Assembly: GCA_963971285.1 (NCBI GenBank)
Contig: OZ020253.1
Location: 4,464,001 to 4,528,000, forward strand
Direction: 5' to 3'
Length of the DNA: 64,000 nt
Source of the DNA: Astropecten irregularis
Taxonomy: Eukaryota; Echinodermata; Asteroidea; Paxillosida; Astropectinidae
Position numbers and translations under genes: made by a program. The notes beneath the pieces were generated by a model, which worked only from the letters and a program-made list of their open reading frames with translations, searched no databases and was not told the origin of the DNA. This document shows, piece after piece, positions 9,628 through 20,698 of the stretch (its first letter is position 1; the number at the start of each line of letters is the position of its first letter).

Positions 9628-10808
9628 CTCCTTCATGAGACTTCCTCAACTACCTCAAGCAGCAACATCCCTCAAGACATCAGGTTCCATATCAGCGACA
9701 TCTACTACTGCTGCCCCAGATTCTTCTGTCAGCCAAAGAGCCATAAGCCGGACATCCCTCTCCGTCCCACCGTGTCATCCCGAGGTTCTCCCACCTACGA
9801 AACAGCTCGCCTACTCGCCAGCATCCTCCAACAACTGTTGGGCAAAACCTCCCACCACATCATCGACTCTAACCGGCGTCGAAACTGCACGAATACGATG
9901 TATATGACACTTGGTGGCCGGATGTAAGGCTTTGTCTCAACTCTCTGGCACAAGTCTATGGAAACGGCTGCTGACACTGTCAAGTGGCTGCCAGGGGTGT
10001 GTGTAATTTGCGGCCGCAGCCAGAGATTTGGGACACGGCCTTAGTCTCAACAATGATTGTCTGACGATGGTGAACTTGTGTAGGGCTCACAGCAAGTCCG
10101 AGTATCAGATCGAGCTCCGGATACTGGACGGCAAGATACCCTGGACTTGTCGAAATCAAAGGCTCATGGCCGGACTCACCTCCATTTCGCACATTTGTGC
10201 ATGTGATCACGCATTTTTGTGGCCGCCACGACATAATCATGACATTGTTTTATTAACTTTTTGTTCGCATTTCACTTGATTTCTTCGAACCGTAACTAAG
10301 CCAACAAAGATTATTCAGAAAAATCATGCCACATAATTATAAAAACACACAAAGACAATGTGCGCAGGTTTGTAATGTGCGCTTGTATCGCGCGTCATTA
10401 TTTGCACAGATATCTGCATGAATCATCGCACATAACAAAAAATGCGCAGATATTTGTGAATTTGTGATGCGCGATGACCCTCCTGCGCCACTATTCTTTG
10501 CCGTCTTGCGCATGATATGCATAGTTAATTTCACGCAGTGAATAATGTAATGCGCGCCCCAAGTGGCATGTGCCATGGCAACCAAGACATCTCACCCTGG
10601 GTACGAAATAAATAATTTGTTTTCTTAAGAAACATGTATCAAAATAAAAGCTTTTGTGTACGGTTGTGAAGCAAGATTATCTTTTTCTGCATGAACAAGA
10701 AAATAGATTTCCAAATGCGCCGTGTTTTTGAACGCATGAGGGCGCTGTTAGGTACAACTTTATTTACTTCCGGGGGTATGGTCCGGTTAATTGTCAATTG
10801 AGCAGAGG

Positions 10809-10913
10809 TCATTTACGGACAATTTTGTCTTTTGGGATACGATAGAAGTGTATATTTTTACTACGACATGTACGAGTTGTATTCTGACACAGCGGTACAC
10901 AACAACAACGCAT
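10809..10913 (-). pseudogene. THAP zinc-finger fragment
   Basis: The minus strand encodes MRCCCVPLCQN, then HFYRIPKDKIVR before a stop. This is the start of a THAP domain: C-x-V-x-x-C followed by the F-Y-x-x-P-K patch. A good donor (GTAAATG) lies right after the codon for Val of KIV, where THAP exon 1 commonly ends, so it could be a true first exon. The rest of the C2CH domain is not found nearby. It lies between inverted copies of GAACGCWTGAGGGCGC (10731 and 10945-10962), so it may belong to a transposon. Confidence 0.5.
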
Positions 10914-11400
10914 TGTCAAATGACCCCCGGAAGTTATTCGAAGCGCCCTCAAGCGTTCACAAATACCGCGCATTGAATCGAATATTCCACATCCATTCTT
11001 AGCTGGAATGACGTAAAGCAATAGTATAAGCCTGTAGTATATGATACCCTTTTTAGAAACATAATCTGAAATTAAAATCAATTTTTTTTGTACTTTAATT
11101 TTTACAAATCATTAAGAATTTCATAAAATCCGGTGGGATTTATTGTGTGTAATTGGTGTGTACATTGCTTTGAACTTGTGTCCGGTAAAAACAAAATTAT
11201 TCATTTCGTGAAACTATCATGACGACAAGTTTATTATTTTTTTTAAATTGAAAATACTCAGAAGTTCTCAGGCAACTGGCCACACTATACACAGATCCGA
11301 CGACACTATATACCATCCGCCATTATTGCGGTGTCCCCGCCCACCAAATGTGTGGCATCAAAAGAATTTACGTTCCACTGCACTCTACACTGTAGAGTAA

Positions 11401-11712
11401 AGACCTTTCTTTTGCAACGTTACAGCCCGAGTTTTTGCCAACCAAGATGGAGGAAACTATGGAGAGCCATCAAAGCCGGCCGGGCATACAAAATAACAAC
11501 AATTTCAACATAATTTGCACACATCGTTTAATAAACGTTGAAAGATATTGCTGAATGTAATGGAAACAACACAAGCAACGATGGTATGTTTTTGTACAGC
11601 TATGGAAAGTTAGCAAATTATGTTGAATTGCAACTAAATGATTTGCGCAATATTTGGCCGCCTAAATAATTGTCAACCAGCTTGTCATTGTTTATTAACA
11701 AAAGAAAGGTCT
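11401..11712. mobile_element. MITE family C (AGACCTTTCTTTTG ends)
   Basis: Termini AGACCTTTCTTTTG and complement at 11699-11712; interior with AACATTTAGC-like and TTACATTCAGCAATAT blocks. A second copy in inverted orientation is at 21463-21754. No target duplication is clear. Confidence 0.6.
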
Positions 11713-11879
11713 ATACGTCCGCCGATTAGGGATTTTCCCTTCTCCGTGTTGTGAATTATGGTGAAAGCACCATCGAGGTCGACTGGACAATAACGCGTCA
11801 CGCGACAATAGCATTGGTGTTTTATTGCAAGTTTTAGAAGGTATACTTTATAATCCTGAATGACGGCATTTCAACCAGG

Positions 11880-12250
11880 CTCGCAGTCCTCACACACAAA
11901 GACTAGATAAAAGTTGCATTGCCGTGGTCAGCAAGGCACTCCGTAACTTCAGCAGTTCATGTTCACTCCATTGGCAAAAGGACTGGTGGTGGAATTGGCG
12001 ATTTAGTCCAGGACTTTCAGACGAGATAATGGCGTCATGTAGAGTATCATGGCTAGGGTGTACCGGTGTGTTACTGTGTATGGTGTTCATGTTCAACAAA
12101 GGTACGTTAAAATTAAACATAATTGTCTAGATTTGTAAAATTTCAAATTGTTGTCACCAGGAAGTAAGCAGCGTGAAATAAATTTGGGGACCGGGAAGTT
12201 AACTTTCAATCACGCAGCGGGAATGAACGTTTCCGGCATTAAGCAATTCA
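11880..12250. repeat. Right arm of the inverted gene duplication (5' region)
   Basis: Reverse complement of the left arm near 7490-7990, including flanks of the signal-peptide exon on both sides. The arms are separated by the transposon-filled spacer of about 3.9 kb. Confidence 0.65.
12029..12101 (+). CDS. Right gene, coding exon 1: signal peptide
   Basis: MASCRVSWLGCTGVLLCMV and then FMFNKG, hydrophobic core with a small-residue region; donor AACAAAG|GTACG. 73 nt, as in the left copy. Confidence 0.75.
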
Positions 12251-15200
12251 AAGCAGTCGTATTCTTATTTCATTATTTTTACTCAGAACGTTTGAGATTT
12301 AATAGCTAATAACTCATTAATTGGTAACATACCATAATGAATGGGTTGCAGCCCTGACTGCCGCATTAAGAGCACAGAGGATAATCAAACCGCACAGCCA
12401 TCTCTACCCATTTACACCTGGTTCATGAGCAGCAATGTGAGCTGCAAAGCGTCTTGCCCAAGGAAGCAAGCACCACTAGCCCATGGCTGGATTCGAACCC
12501 ACAATATATATAGATGATGACCACAAGACTTTGAGTTCAACACGCCAGACCACTAGGCCACAGCACCCCATGTGTGATTCTTTTAGATTAACGAATACAA
12601 CCTTTTGTGATTTGTACGTGTGACATCTTCTATAAAATCCCCACCTGTAAATTTGAAGATGTATCCATTTCCTTACTTAAATTATTTTAAGTGAAAGTAC
12701 AATGAAATGAATTTGATATAGCTTTCATTCCTTGGCCAATTGTTTGTTAATTTGGCAAGTCAGGGAACAATAATGATCCATTGTGGTTAATCTGCTTATC
12801 TCTGTTCATTTTCAGGGGAGGCTCTAGACCTACGACACAATGCGCATGCAACACAGAGCTACTACTTCTACTTCAACACTTGGCATCCACGTAACGCAAT
12901 AGATGGCAATTTAGACACGTACTCGAGAACGGGTAATTTTCACCTATGTTTTTTAAGATCACAACATTTGCTTTTCATTTCACAGTCACATCCAAGTTAC
13001 TAGTACGCTTAGCCCGTGAGTCCAGTGGCCAATTTCATAGAGCTGCTTAAGCACTTAAGTTTGCTTAAGCACCAAAAACCTTGGTGAATAAAATCACTAT
13101 GCCAGCTAAAACTCCTTGTGAATGTTATGCTCAGCAAACAATGGCCAAATACAAGTAAAACGTGCTAAACATCACATGAAAATTTAGTTGGCTATCCTGT
13201 CTGATCAAGGAAGACTTTTCATGCGTAGGCAAATGTTGTGCTTAAGCAGCTCTTTGAAATTGTTACGATCGATCGCGGGGCTTCGTGAAATCGACCAAAT
13301 GTGATGCATGGCTCTTCTAGGCGATCGAATCTACGCGAAAATATTTCGAGAAACCAATTCCCGTTCCAGTAGCTCCGGTCTGGGCGACCATTTTACAGAT
13401 GGTAGAGAAAATATACAGAGAACTTAAATTTGCAAAGTTCCGCACATGTCATGGAATCTGTTACGGCCTATTCTTGTACTTGTGAACAGGTGCGGTTCTA
13501 GAGCCAATATTTGTTTGTGGGCGAGAAGACTTAATATTTTTGGTTCTTCTAACACTCGCTTCTGCTATGTCTTATTAGGGGTCGAAAAACATGCACCTAT
13601 ATCACGCATTTTTTTATGTAATTGGCGCCTAATAACTGAGAAGATCGAGTATTTTCAAGAATTATTTTTTCAATTGCATTTTTGGGGGGGGGGGGGGGGG
13701 GGGGCTGGGACTATACACATTTTCGGGGCTACAGCCCCCCTAGCCCCCACCCCCCCCCCCCCACCCCCGCTTGTGGGCACTGCTACGCATGAATTTATTT
13801 CATGAAATCCACACGCTACACTTTTGGCGCCAAACCGGTTAGCGAAAAATTTCTAGGCTAACCCTGAGCCTGCTAACGCGCTGTCATATGCATTCTGCAG
13901 TAAGTCCTTGCTTAGTAAGAGAGAAAGACAACTCTCCTGTGAACGTACCCTAACCGTAAGCAAAACATCTAGTATTATTCAACTTATTTTAATTTTTGTT
14001 TGAATCTGCTCTTGTTCACTGATTCAGTTGCTTTATTTCCTACAAGGAACAATTCCTGGTGTATAATTTTCACTGAATTTTGCCTTCTTTGTTTTGGCTA
14101 CAAATTGAATTCCAGCCTGTAACGGAAACCAGTGGTGGAGGCTGCATCTCCACGGGACCTACTGTATAAGCAAAATCACCGTCATCCTTGATCATGGTAA
14201 GATTTGAGCCGTTACGGTGAAGTCTGTGCCTCTGAAAAACTTATACTCACAATTGTGCCTACTTGTAGGGCTTTTAAGCTCTCGTGTGCGGCAGGCTTAA
14301 AAGCCTGCCGCACACGAGAGCCAAGTGCTTACGCCAAAGTTCACGAATGAACTTTGGCGTAAGCACTTTGCTCTTGGGTGCGGCAGGCTTGAAGGTAGTA
14401 TCATACTTTGGTTTTTATAAAAAAAAAATACAGATTCATGGGCAAAAACATGAAGACAGATACAGTAGCAGTTTTCTGTAAAAAATTTCAGTCCCATACG
14501 GTGCGCACTTTGTGAGAAAACAGTGAAAAACAGCCACAGTATTTCTCAAGTCTTTTCTCTTTTATTTTTGATCTTTTAAAAGATCAAAAACATTTCCGGT
14601 CGTTCTTTTACTAATATCTGGATAAAATAACACCATTTCAGGCGGAAACATTTTAACGGTATGTTTCTACCACCACAATCTTCATACCCTGAAAGTTATA
14701 TGTAATTCTGTGAACATTTCTGTTTTGGTTTCTTACCAAATTATGATACTACCTTTAACCCCATCCTATCTAACTAATATTTTAATGACTTGCAGAGGGC
14801 GTAGACTACGATGACGAGTAGCCGTCTATATACCCACTATGGGGATGGACCATTGAATAACATATTTTTGTTTAGCCCCGTTGTTCTAGCTTACCACCTT
14901 AGACAAGTATTGATAGAAACTAAGAAAGTATAGATTGATAGTCCACAAGTGGTCGATTTCACGAAACCTTACGACAAATCGTAACTTGAGTTATGAAGGA
15001 TAACCCATCGTATCCTATGTAGGGCTGCAATGCATCCTAAGTTCTATATGCGATTTATAGTAAGTTACGATAGGTGTGGTGAAATCGACCCTAGGGAGGA
15101 TAATAATCATGATTGAGCAGGCTCTCTTTTTTCCCTGCGACATCCTTACGAACCTGTCCTGAACCGGACCGAAGACGGAATCTAGAGGGAAATCCCCCGT

Positions 15201-18148
15201 TGAAACCCTGTGCCGTTAGATAATCCTTCACATTGTAGTCATTATTGACCTGTTGCCGAATTATAAGTGACCGACCTAAAAGAACTATTGTGTACACAAC
15301 CGATGGAATACGCCACATTGGAGGAGTTGCAGGTGCGTGATCGAGGGGAAGCACAATGGAGGTAACCCTGTATACATATCATGTAGGATGGGTGATTGTG
15401 AAGATGGCATTGTTGGGGTCAATAATGGAAGGGCTGGTGTTTATGGTTGCACCCAAGTAAATAATTCCCCATAGGCTCCCGTGCTGAATGGCTATTTTCA
15501 AAAAATTATCAAAAATACTCAAAAGTCTCACAGGCAATCAAGCTATACACAAAATTGAAGCTGAAAACTTCAATTTTTATTTTCCTTTCAATTTTATATT
15601 GGGTGACCATTGACTTTTTGAGAAAAGTCCATCCAAAGGAAAATACACTGAAAACGGCCATGTCGACTGGCACCAGACTAAAAAAATTTACCCCTCCCCT
15701 ACAGACCAAAGTAGAGCGAGTTTAGGGCCTGATTTCATCCAAACAACTCAAAGTTGAAAGTCCAAACTTTGGTGAGCGAGTTCCATCCATTTTCTCTACA
15801 AGACTTCAGCTTAGACTTCCCATGTAGGGCCCAGCAAACGATGAAAGTTGGATGCACGATCAGTCAACTTCTTGTAGATTGAAGCCGCGAGGTTGCCATT
15901 ATTGATGCTAACAGTTCTGTCTAAAAGATGATGTGTCACTAAGAGAATTGGTAGAATATTACTACATGTAATCGCAAAATCTAAACGTGCAAATAAAGAC
16001 ACATACTGTGAAGTACTGTGTTCTGTGTCTGTCAAAAGTTTAAACAAAACAATCTAAATACAAGCAAACGTTAGAGGGCGACAAACGAGCTCACTTTTTT
16101 TGCAGAAGCAATAAAATATTCTGAAAATCACATCACAAAAAAGAGAAAAAGACATAACACAAGTCAACGTTAGAGGGCAACTAACGAGCTCACTAACTTT
16201 TGCAGAAGCAGTCAAACATTCTGAAAATCAAAGCACAAAAAAGAAAAACAGGCAGAACACAAATAAACATAAGTATATTGTACATTTTCAACAATAATTG
16301 AATTGTTGAAGTTTGTAAGTTTTAGTTGGCTCATTAAATTTGTCATTATATTCCATAATTTCTCCTCTATATGTTGTTGTGTTTTTCTGGTTAAACTTCC
16401 CGACTAGTTAATTTTGTGCACAGAAATGAGATCTCAAAATAAATTATTTAAGTTAAATTGTTGCTTTCATTGGATAATTTGTAATTTGTTGTTGGTGGTG
16501 TTCTTTGTTAATTGCAGATTTATTTTCGTTTTTAATGTTTGTTATTATTTTTTTGCTGTTTATTTAATTTAAGAATTAATGTTGGCTCTTTTGGGCTTAA
16601 TTTCAAATGAGGTGCGTGCATACTATTTTGGAAATATTGTAACCCTTAACATGTACTTTACATGTTTTGGTGTTTTGATGCATTTTCCATAATCTTCTAA
16701 TTTTACTCTCAAAGTCATTTGATGTCATTCAAAACATATAACAAAGAAATCCAAGTCATTTTGTTTTTTTTGTTTACACTTCTGATTTTTTTCCTCGCGG
16801 GCTTAATTCCTTTGCTGATTATGTAACAGTAGTGATGTTTTCGTGAACAAAGAATTTATGTAAAATGAGTCAACTATTTTCATTGTTAACGTAATTACAG
16901 TGCCGACTACCACGCTCGAGCCCGTAACCACGCCCGAGCCCACGACCAAGCCAGAGCCTCAAACCACGCCTGAGCCCACGACCACGTCAGAGCCTAAAAC
17001 CACGCCCGAGTCCACGACCACGACCGAGTCCAAGACCACGCCCGAGCCCTCAACCACGCCCGAGTCCACTACGGAAGGTGAATAAGATTTACGTACTTCA
17101 GCTCTCGGGGATACGTATTATCTGCCAAATTGTTTCGTTTTTGCCATTCTGCCTAACCCGAGAAAGCTGTGAAATGTTTGGGCACGGATTGGCTCATTTC
17201 CATGAGAGAGTTCCAGCTCTATAATATCTCTGTTTTTACGGTTTATTCTTCAAACTTCATACGGATTGTTTTCCGTGTCTATAGCGGTTCTTTACAAAAC
17301 CACGAGGTAAGTATCTACTGACTAATATTATGATTTCCTATTATTTTCATAATTTGAGATGCAAATTTGAATTCTTTGTTAGGAGTCCGAGGGCTGATAC
17401 TGCGAGCTGGTCTTTCTTTCGACCACACTCAGAATCCAGCTTTGGGGTTGCCCTTCACAAGGGAAGACGGGGCAGTCTTTCATTTCTACCCGAGCCCTTT
17501 TGTCTCTGCCAATTATGTCAGCTTGGAACGATCTGATGATGACTGCGTGATATTGGTTGAGGTTATGGTGTCTATCGACACGGATGATGACCCGTCTGTA
17601 CCAACCACAGGTACGCAGACATATCCTGGTGATAGAATCCCATTCAGATGCAATATTTAAATTCTAATTTCTGCTCTGGGTTTATAGAAGGGCCTGACGT
17701 TTTCACACCAGCTTAAAAAGATGAGAATGATTCTGCTAAGATCGAAACGAGGCTCTATATCTAGTGTTAGCGGTTGTACGGAGAAAATGTTGTGCTTCAT
17801 CTGTTCCCAAATTGACATTTTCGTTAAGGGCTTGTAATTTGTCTTCAACAGCACCGACGCTACCCCCTTACGTGACAGTCGAATGGACATCCCCGTACAA
17901 CTTGAGTTTTTCGTGGAGCGAGCTTCCTTGCGAGGGCCGAGGCGGTTTGATAACCGGATACACTTACCGGCTGACGCCCGTAGATTCGCCTGCATCCACG
18001 GAGGCCGTTTCGCAATTCACGACAATGGAGGATGTCACATTTGAGGATCTGACACCCTTCACTAAGTACAGTTTCCAAGTCGCCGCTACTACCAAAGCTG
18101 GAACTGGTCCTGAAAGCGAAGACCTGATTGTTATGACGGACGAAGCAG
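12029..18148 (+). CDS. FTP-FN3 extracellular protein, right copy (6 exons seen)
   Basis: Exons: 12029-12101, 12816-12932, 14116-14196, 16901-17077, 17383-17610, 17852-18148. All introns are GT/AG and phase 1. Joined, they give a signal peptide, an FTP lectin-like domain split by a Thr/Pro/Glu linker exon, and one FN3 domain, ending at a good donor (GCAG|GTAAGG). No stop codon or further host exon is recognisable on the plus strand through to position 64,000. The gene therefore has either a very long transposon-filled next intron or is truncated. It differs from the left copy by scattered substitutions, single-codon indels and a much shorter linker. The role is inferred only: cell-surface or secreted glycan recognition. 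Confidence 0.75.
12350..12577 (-). mobile_element. tRNA-derived SINE
   Basis: The minus strand begins GGGGTGCTGTGGCCTAGTGG (A-box-like TGGCCTAGTGG) and has GGTTCGAATCC (B box) about 60 nt later, followed by a non-tRNA body with CTTGGGCAAGACGC. It is not a functional tRNA: there is no anticodon arm and it is spaced by an AT insert. It lies in intron 1 of the right gene. Confidence 0.65.
12816..12932 (+). CDS. Right gene, exon 2: FTP-like domain, part 1
   Basis: 117 nt after TTCATTTTCAG. Encodes EALDLRHNAHATQS, an aromatic run, then NAIDGNLDTYSRT; donor ACGG|GTAAT. It differs by one codon from the left exon. Confidence 0.75.
13029..13262. mobile_element. MITE (CCAATTTCATAGAGCTGCTTAAGCA ends)
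   Basis: The two ends are inverted repeats of about 25 bp containing GAGCTGCTTAAGCA, and the interior repeats TGCTTAAG. It abuts a family-B terminus at 13268-13298. Confidence 0.55.
14116..14196 (+). CDS. Right gene, exon 3: FTP-like domain, part 2
   Basis: 81 nt after ATTCCAG, ending CATG|GTAAG. Encodes CNGNQWWRLHLHGTYCISK and a hydrophobic strand ending ILDHG; the tandem Trp is diagnostic for the fold. Confidence 0.75.
14279..14393. repeat. Two adjacent near-perfect hairpins (foldback)
   Basis: 14279-14324 is a palindrome with arms CTCTCGTGTGCGGCAGGCTT. It is followed at 14325-14370 by a second palindrome with arms AAGTGCTTACGCCAAAGTTCA, then a third partial GTGCGGCAGGCTT arm. It lies in the right gene's intron 3, directly before a family-A MITE. 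Confidence 0.75.
14394..14756 (+). mobile_element. MITE family A, best-preserved copy (363 bp)
   Basis: Terminal inverted repeats AGGTAGTATCATACTTTGGT and AGGTAGTATCATAATTTGGT (complement of right end). No ORF of note. Right flank TTAA, left flank TTGA; a second copy (6976) also starts with TTAA, so a TTAA target is possible. Confidence 0.7.
14951..15091. mobile_element. MITE family B copy
   Basis: Ends GGTCGATTTCACGAAAC and GGTCGATTTCACCACAC (complement); the body resembles 5657-5785. Confidence 0.65.
15092..16062. other. Right-gene intron 3, mostly unrecognised
   Basis: No exon seen. At 15445-15463 is one end of the GGTTGCACCCAAGTAAATA element family without its partner. Confidence 0.4.
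16063..16262. repeat. Two-copy tandem repeat, about 97 bp
   Basis: Each copy runs from AACGTTAGAGGGCRAC through GAGCTCACT, TTTTGCAGAAGCA, ATTCTGAAAATCA and CACAAAAAAGA. Intronic. Confidence 0.65.
16901..17077 (+). CDS. Right gene, exon 4: short Thr/Pro/Glu linker
   Basis: 177 nt (59 codons) after GTAATTACAG, donor GGAAG|GTGAAT. About nine imperfect TTPEPT-type hexapeptides with Ser and Lys substitutions, much less homogenised than the left array. It is likely an O-glycosylated spacer between FTP parts 2 and 3. Confidence 0.75.
17383..17610 (+). CDS. Right gene, exon 5: FTP-like domain, part 3
   Basis: 228 nt after TTTGTTAG, donor CACAG|GTACG. Encodes GLILRAGLSFDHTQNPALGL, a G-A-V-F-H-F strand, ANYVSLERSDDDCVILVEVM and an acidic tail. 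Confidence 0.75.
17852..18148 (+). CDS. Right gene, exon 6: fibronectin type III domain
   Basis: 297 nt (99 codons, phase 1-1) after CTTCAACAG. Starts APTLPPYVTVEWTSPYNLSF, then GYTYRL, and ends with YSFQVAATTKAGTGPES, the canonical Y-x-F-x-V-x-A-x-x-x-x-G-x-G-x-x-S of FN3 strands F and G. Confidence 0.85.
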
Positions 18149-19348
18149 GTAAGGTTCAATAACAAAACTAGATGTGTTTGTTGACAAACACTGAGCTGTT
18201 TCGCGTATGTTTTTATAAATAATATGAAAAACAAACATGAATGCAACTGTCCCAGTACAGAGAAATTGCAGTGTTTTAATTGTCGTAAACAACTACTATA
18301 AGGAGCGTCGTCACTCGTCCATTAATATACATATAGATACATGTACATACACACAACCATGAGAAACACAGAAATGGCAGAGTTTATAGGCCAGCGCGCA
18401 AAGTATGTATGGTTGTGCATGGGCGGTGGAAACAGCAAAATGACTGATTTTCTAGCTCGTTGTACTACGTTTACATGTACACAATTGGCCCACTACTATG
18501 GATAGCCATATCAGCGGTCCAAGAATTTCCAAGGCCCGTGTTTTGTGTTATGTTTGACTCTAAATGGCAAAATTAATGATTAAAAAACAAATCAATAAAA
18601 ATTAAATCGATGACGTCATCGTGGCGTCACTTCACATTACGGATACTATTACCATTTCCTACCTACCCACCAAGTTGCAGTTCGATCGGATATTCGCTTC
18701 TATGTGTTTCCGGGAAAAAATGGCAAAATTAATTATTCAAAAATCAATAAAAAAATCAGCCGATGACGTCATCATAACGTCACTTCACATTTAAGATACT
18801 AGTATCACTCCCTGCCTACCCACCAAGTTTCATCACCATCGGATGTTCCCTTATATGTTAATCTGAAAATCGGCTTTTTGATGACGTCATCATGACGTCA
18901 CAACTTTTTGGTATTTAGTGGCATGTGCCTATAGCCTAACAAACATTTTGCAGAAAAAATTTCGAAAATACCATTTGTCGTTCATGAAATATACAGAAAA
19001 GGTCCAAAAATTGAATAATTCGTATAAAATCACATGATGACTTCATCAACACGTGACTGCAATTTTTGTCTATAACACGTCCCCATATACTTACATACCA
19101 AGTTTGAGTTGCATCGGACTTGCCGTTCCGGAGATAAAGAGCCCTAAAATTTGCACTTTTATGATGACGTAATTGTGCACGTGATGACGTCACGATGACG
19201 TACATACGCGGGACACTATTCGGGGTGGTGGTCTAACTATGTGCCAAGTATTAAGTTGATCGGAATTGGCATAATGGTAGAAGTGACTTGTAGAAAATCC
19301 CTGTGTTAAGTCTATGGGAAAAAAGTGGAAAAAGAAAAAAAAAAAAAA
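18149..19348. repeat. Partial units of the TGACGTCA-rich repeat family
   Basis: Contains GATGACGTCATC motifs near 18610, 18765, 18880 and 19165, each followed within about 90 bp by an ACCAAGTTK...ATCGGA block. It ends in a purine-rich tail (A/G) before ACTAGAGG at 19348. Same family as the 40.7-49.6 kb cluster. Confidence 0.6.
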
Positions 19349-20698
19349 ACTAGAGGTTGTGTCTGTTGAAAACAGAACACATGGCTTTTCCGCATATGAT
19401 ATAGAATATTTCTCAAATTAAATACACATCGCTGATGTTGTTTGATTCAGCAAATAAAATTGATATCGTCTTCGGGAAATGATTTCTCGTTTTAATCAAA
19501 AGAGGGCGTTATTCAAAACCGTGCGCTCGGAAAACTGAATCCTGCATTACGGGTGCAGCCAAGTAAATACATGTAGTGGCAAAATGGGTCCGCCGAGCTC
19601 ATGAATAAAAGTTAAGCACTCAATATATTTGAAATAAGAGAGTTGTGAGAGCTATGAAAATGAAGGGTTGAAGAAATATGGCACTGGACCTCCTGCCTGG
19701 ACTTTGGGCTTCCATTTGTGACCATTTTTGATGCAATTGGGTGAGAAAGTGGGTCTATTTCAGCCGCTTTGCAGAGGGATGTTTTTTTTGAAAATGGCTT
19801 CTTTGACTGGAGTGATCCGTACCTTGTTTTAGGGGTGGTCAGCTGAGAATGAGTATAACTCAAAAATTCAACCGTCACCCTACCATAAAATGAAAAGAAA
19901 GGTTACACGTTCATCATCATTTTTCTGTGCAACTTGAACAGCTGTGAGAGTTCTGTATATTTTTTAACGATTTTTGAAGTTTGGGGATTTATCACTGTTG
20001 TCCGCGGGAGTTTATTTACTTGGGTGCAACCTTACGTACTGAAAACGGTATAAGTAGATTGCTGCGCGTGCGTGGTTGTCTGGTCAAAACACGGGTCAAA
20101 ACCAGGATTTACGCTGCTTTGCTGGAAACTATGATAAGGAAGTAAATGAAAAAACGGCATATATAACCCAGGCAATCAAACATCTGAACGCGCCTTGTAT
20201 TTATGTTGTTGACATCGTATGTTTTATTTAATGACCAATATTTTCACGTACAGAGCAACCTACATCGATAGCATTTCGATTAAGATTTGGTGCTGGTATT
20301 TAATAATATATAAAAGGAATTACGTGCAAACTATGGCAAGTGGTAAACGACGTTTTGTGTCACGCAATCGGACATATGCACAGTGAATTGCGTACCTGGG
20401 CCTACATGTACACTGTACATTAGTGTATGGGACATTGATCGAGCTTTATGTTTTGTACAACGACCACGTTCACGTAATCTGTGTACAAAGTGAACGGGCT
20501 ATATATAAAATATTTTTAAAAAATCATATAAAATCAAGTTTTGACGTCATGATAGTGAAAAGTTTCGGGGCACAACTACCCTATATGGACTTCATTCAGA
20601 CCAAGTTTGGTTAAGATCGGCTGTTTTAAAGTAACCAAAGTGCCGCGCAGAAAAATCTGTGTACAAAGTCTATGGGCCACAGAACAAACTCAAAAAAA
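19349..20698 (+). repeat. 1.35-kb unit, near-duplicate of 43814-45180
   Basis: Starts CTAGAGGTTGTGTCTGTTG with the 5' hairpin at 19358-19381 and ends in an A-rich tail before the next CTAGAGG at 20701. It aligns along nearly all its length with 43814-45180. It contains a MITE-like insert (19551-20032) with ends of the GGTTGCACCCAAGTAAATA type. Confidence 0.7.
19551..20032. mobile_element. Inverted-repeat element (GGTTGCACCCAAGTAAATA ends)
   Basis: The left end GGGTGCAGCCAAGTAAATA and the complement of the right end GGTTGCACCCAAGTAAATAA form imperfect TIRs. Copy at about 44027-44500; single end at 15445. Confidence 0.5.

Larger units (their letters stand above)
8460..9990 (+). pseudogene. Penelope-like reverse transcriptase fragments, broken
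   Basis: Plus-strand translation gives DRTALSPAHITELLHL (8518-8560), GSPISPALDNLYMEEFE (9272-9325) and RYVDATSVIWPHG (9376-9412). It then gives FLNYLKQQHPS (9640-9672) and FCQPKSHKPDIPLRPTVSS (9720-9780) with GSPTYETARLLASIL. These match Penelope-like RT fingers and palm motifs. The copy is dead: several frameshifts, the second catalytic Asp of the palm is Ala, and two MITEs interrupt it. The PKxHKP finger block lies downstream of the palm block, the reverse of the normal order, which suggests two partial tandem copies. Confidence 0.7.

Noticed and set aside
1..18148. Receptor tyrosine phosphatase annotation for the FTP-FN3 genes
   Set aside because: No transmembrane or phosphatase exon lies in the window; FTP plus FN3 alone does not decide the family.
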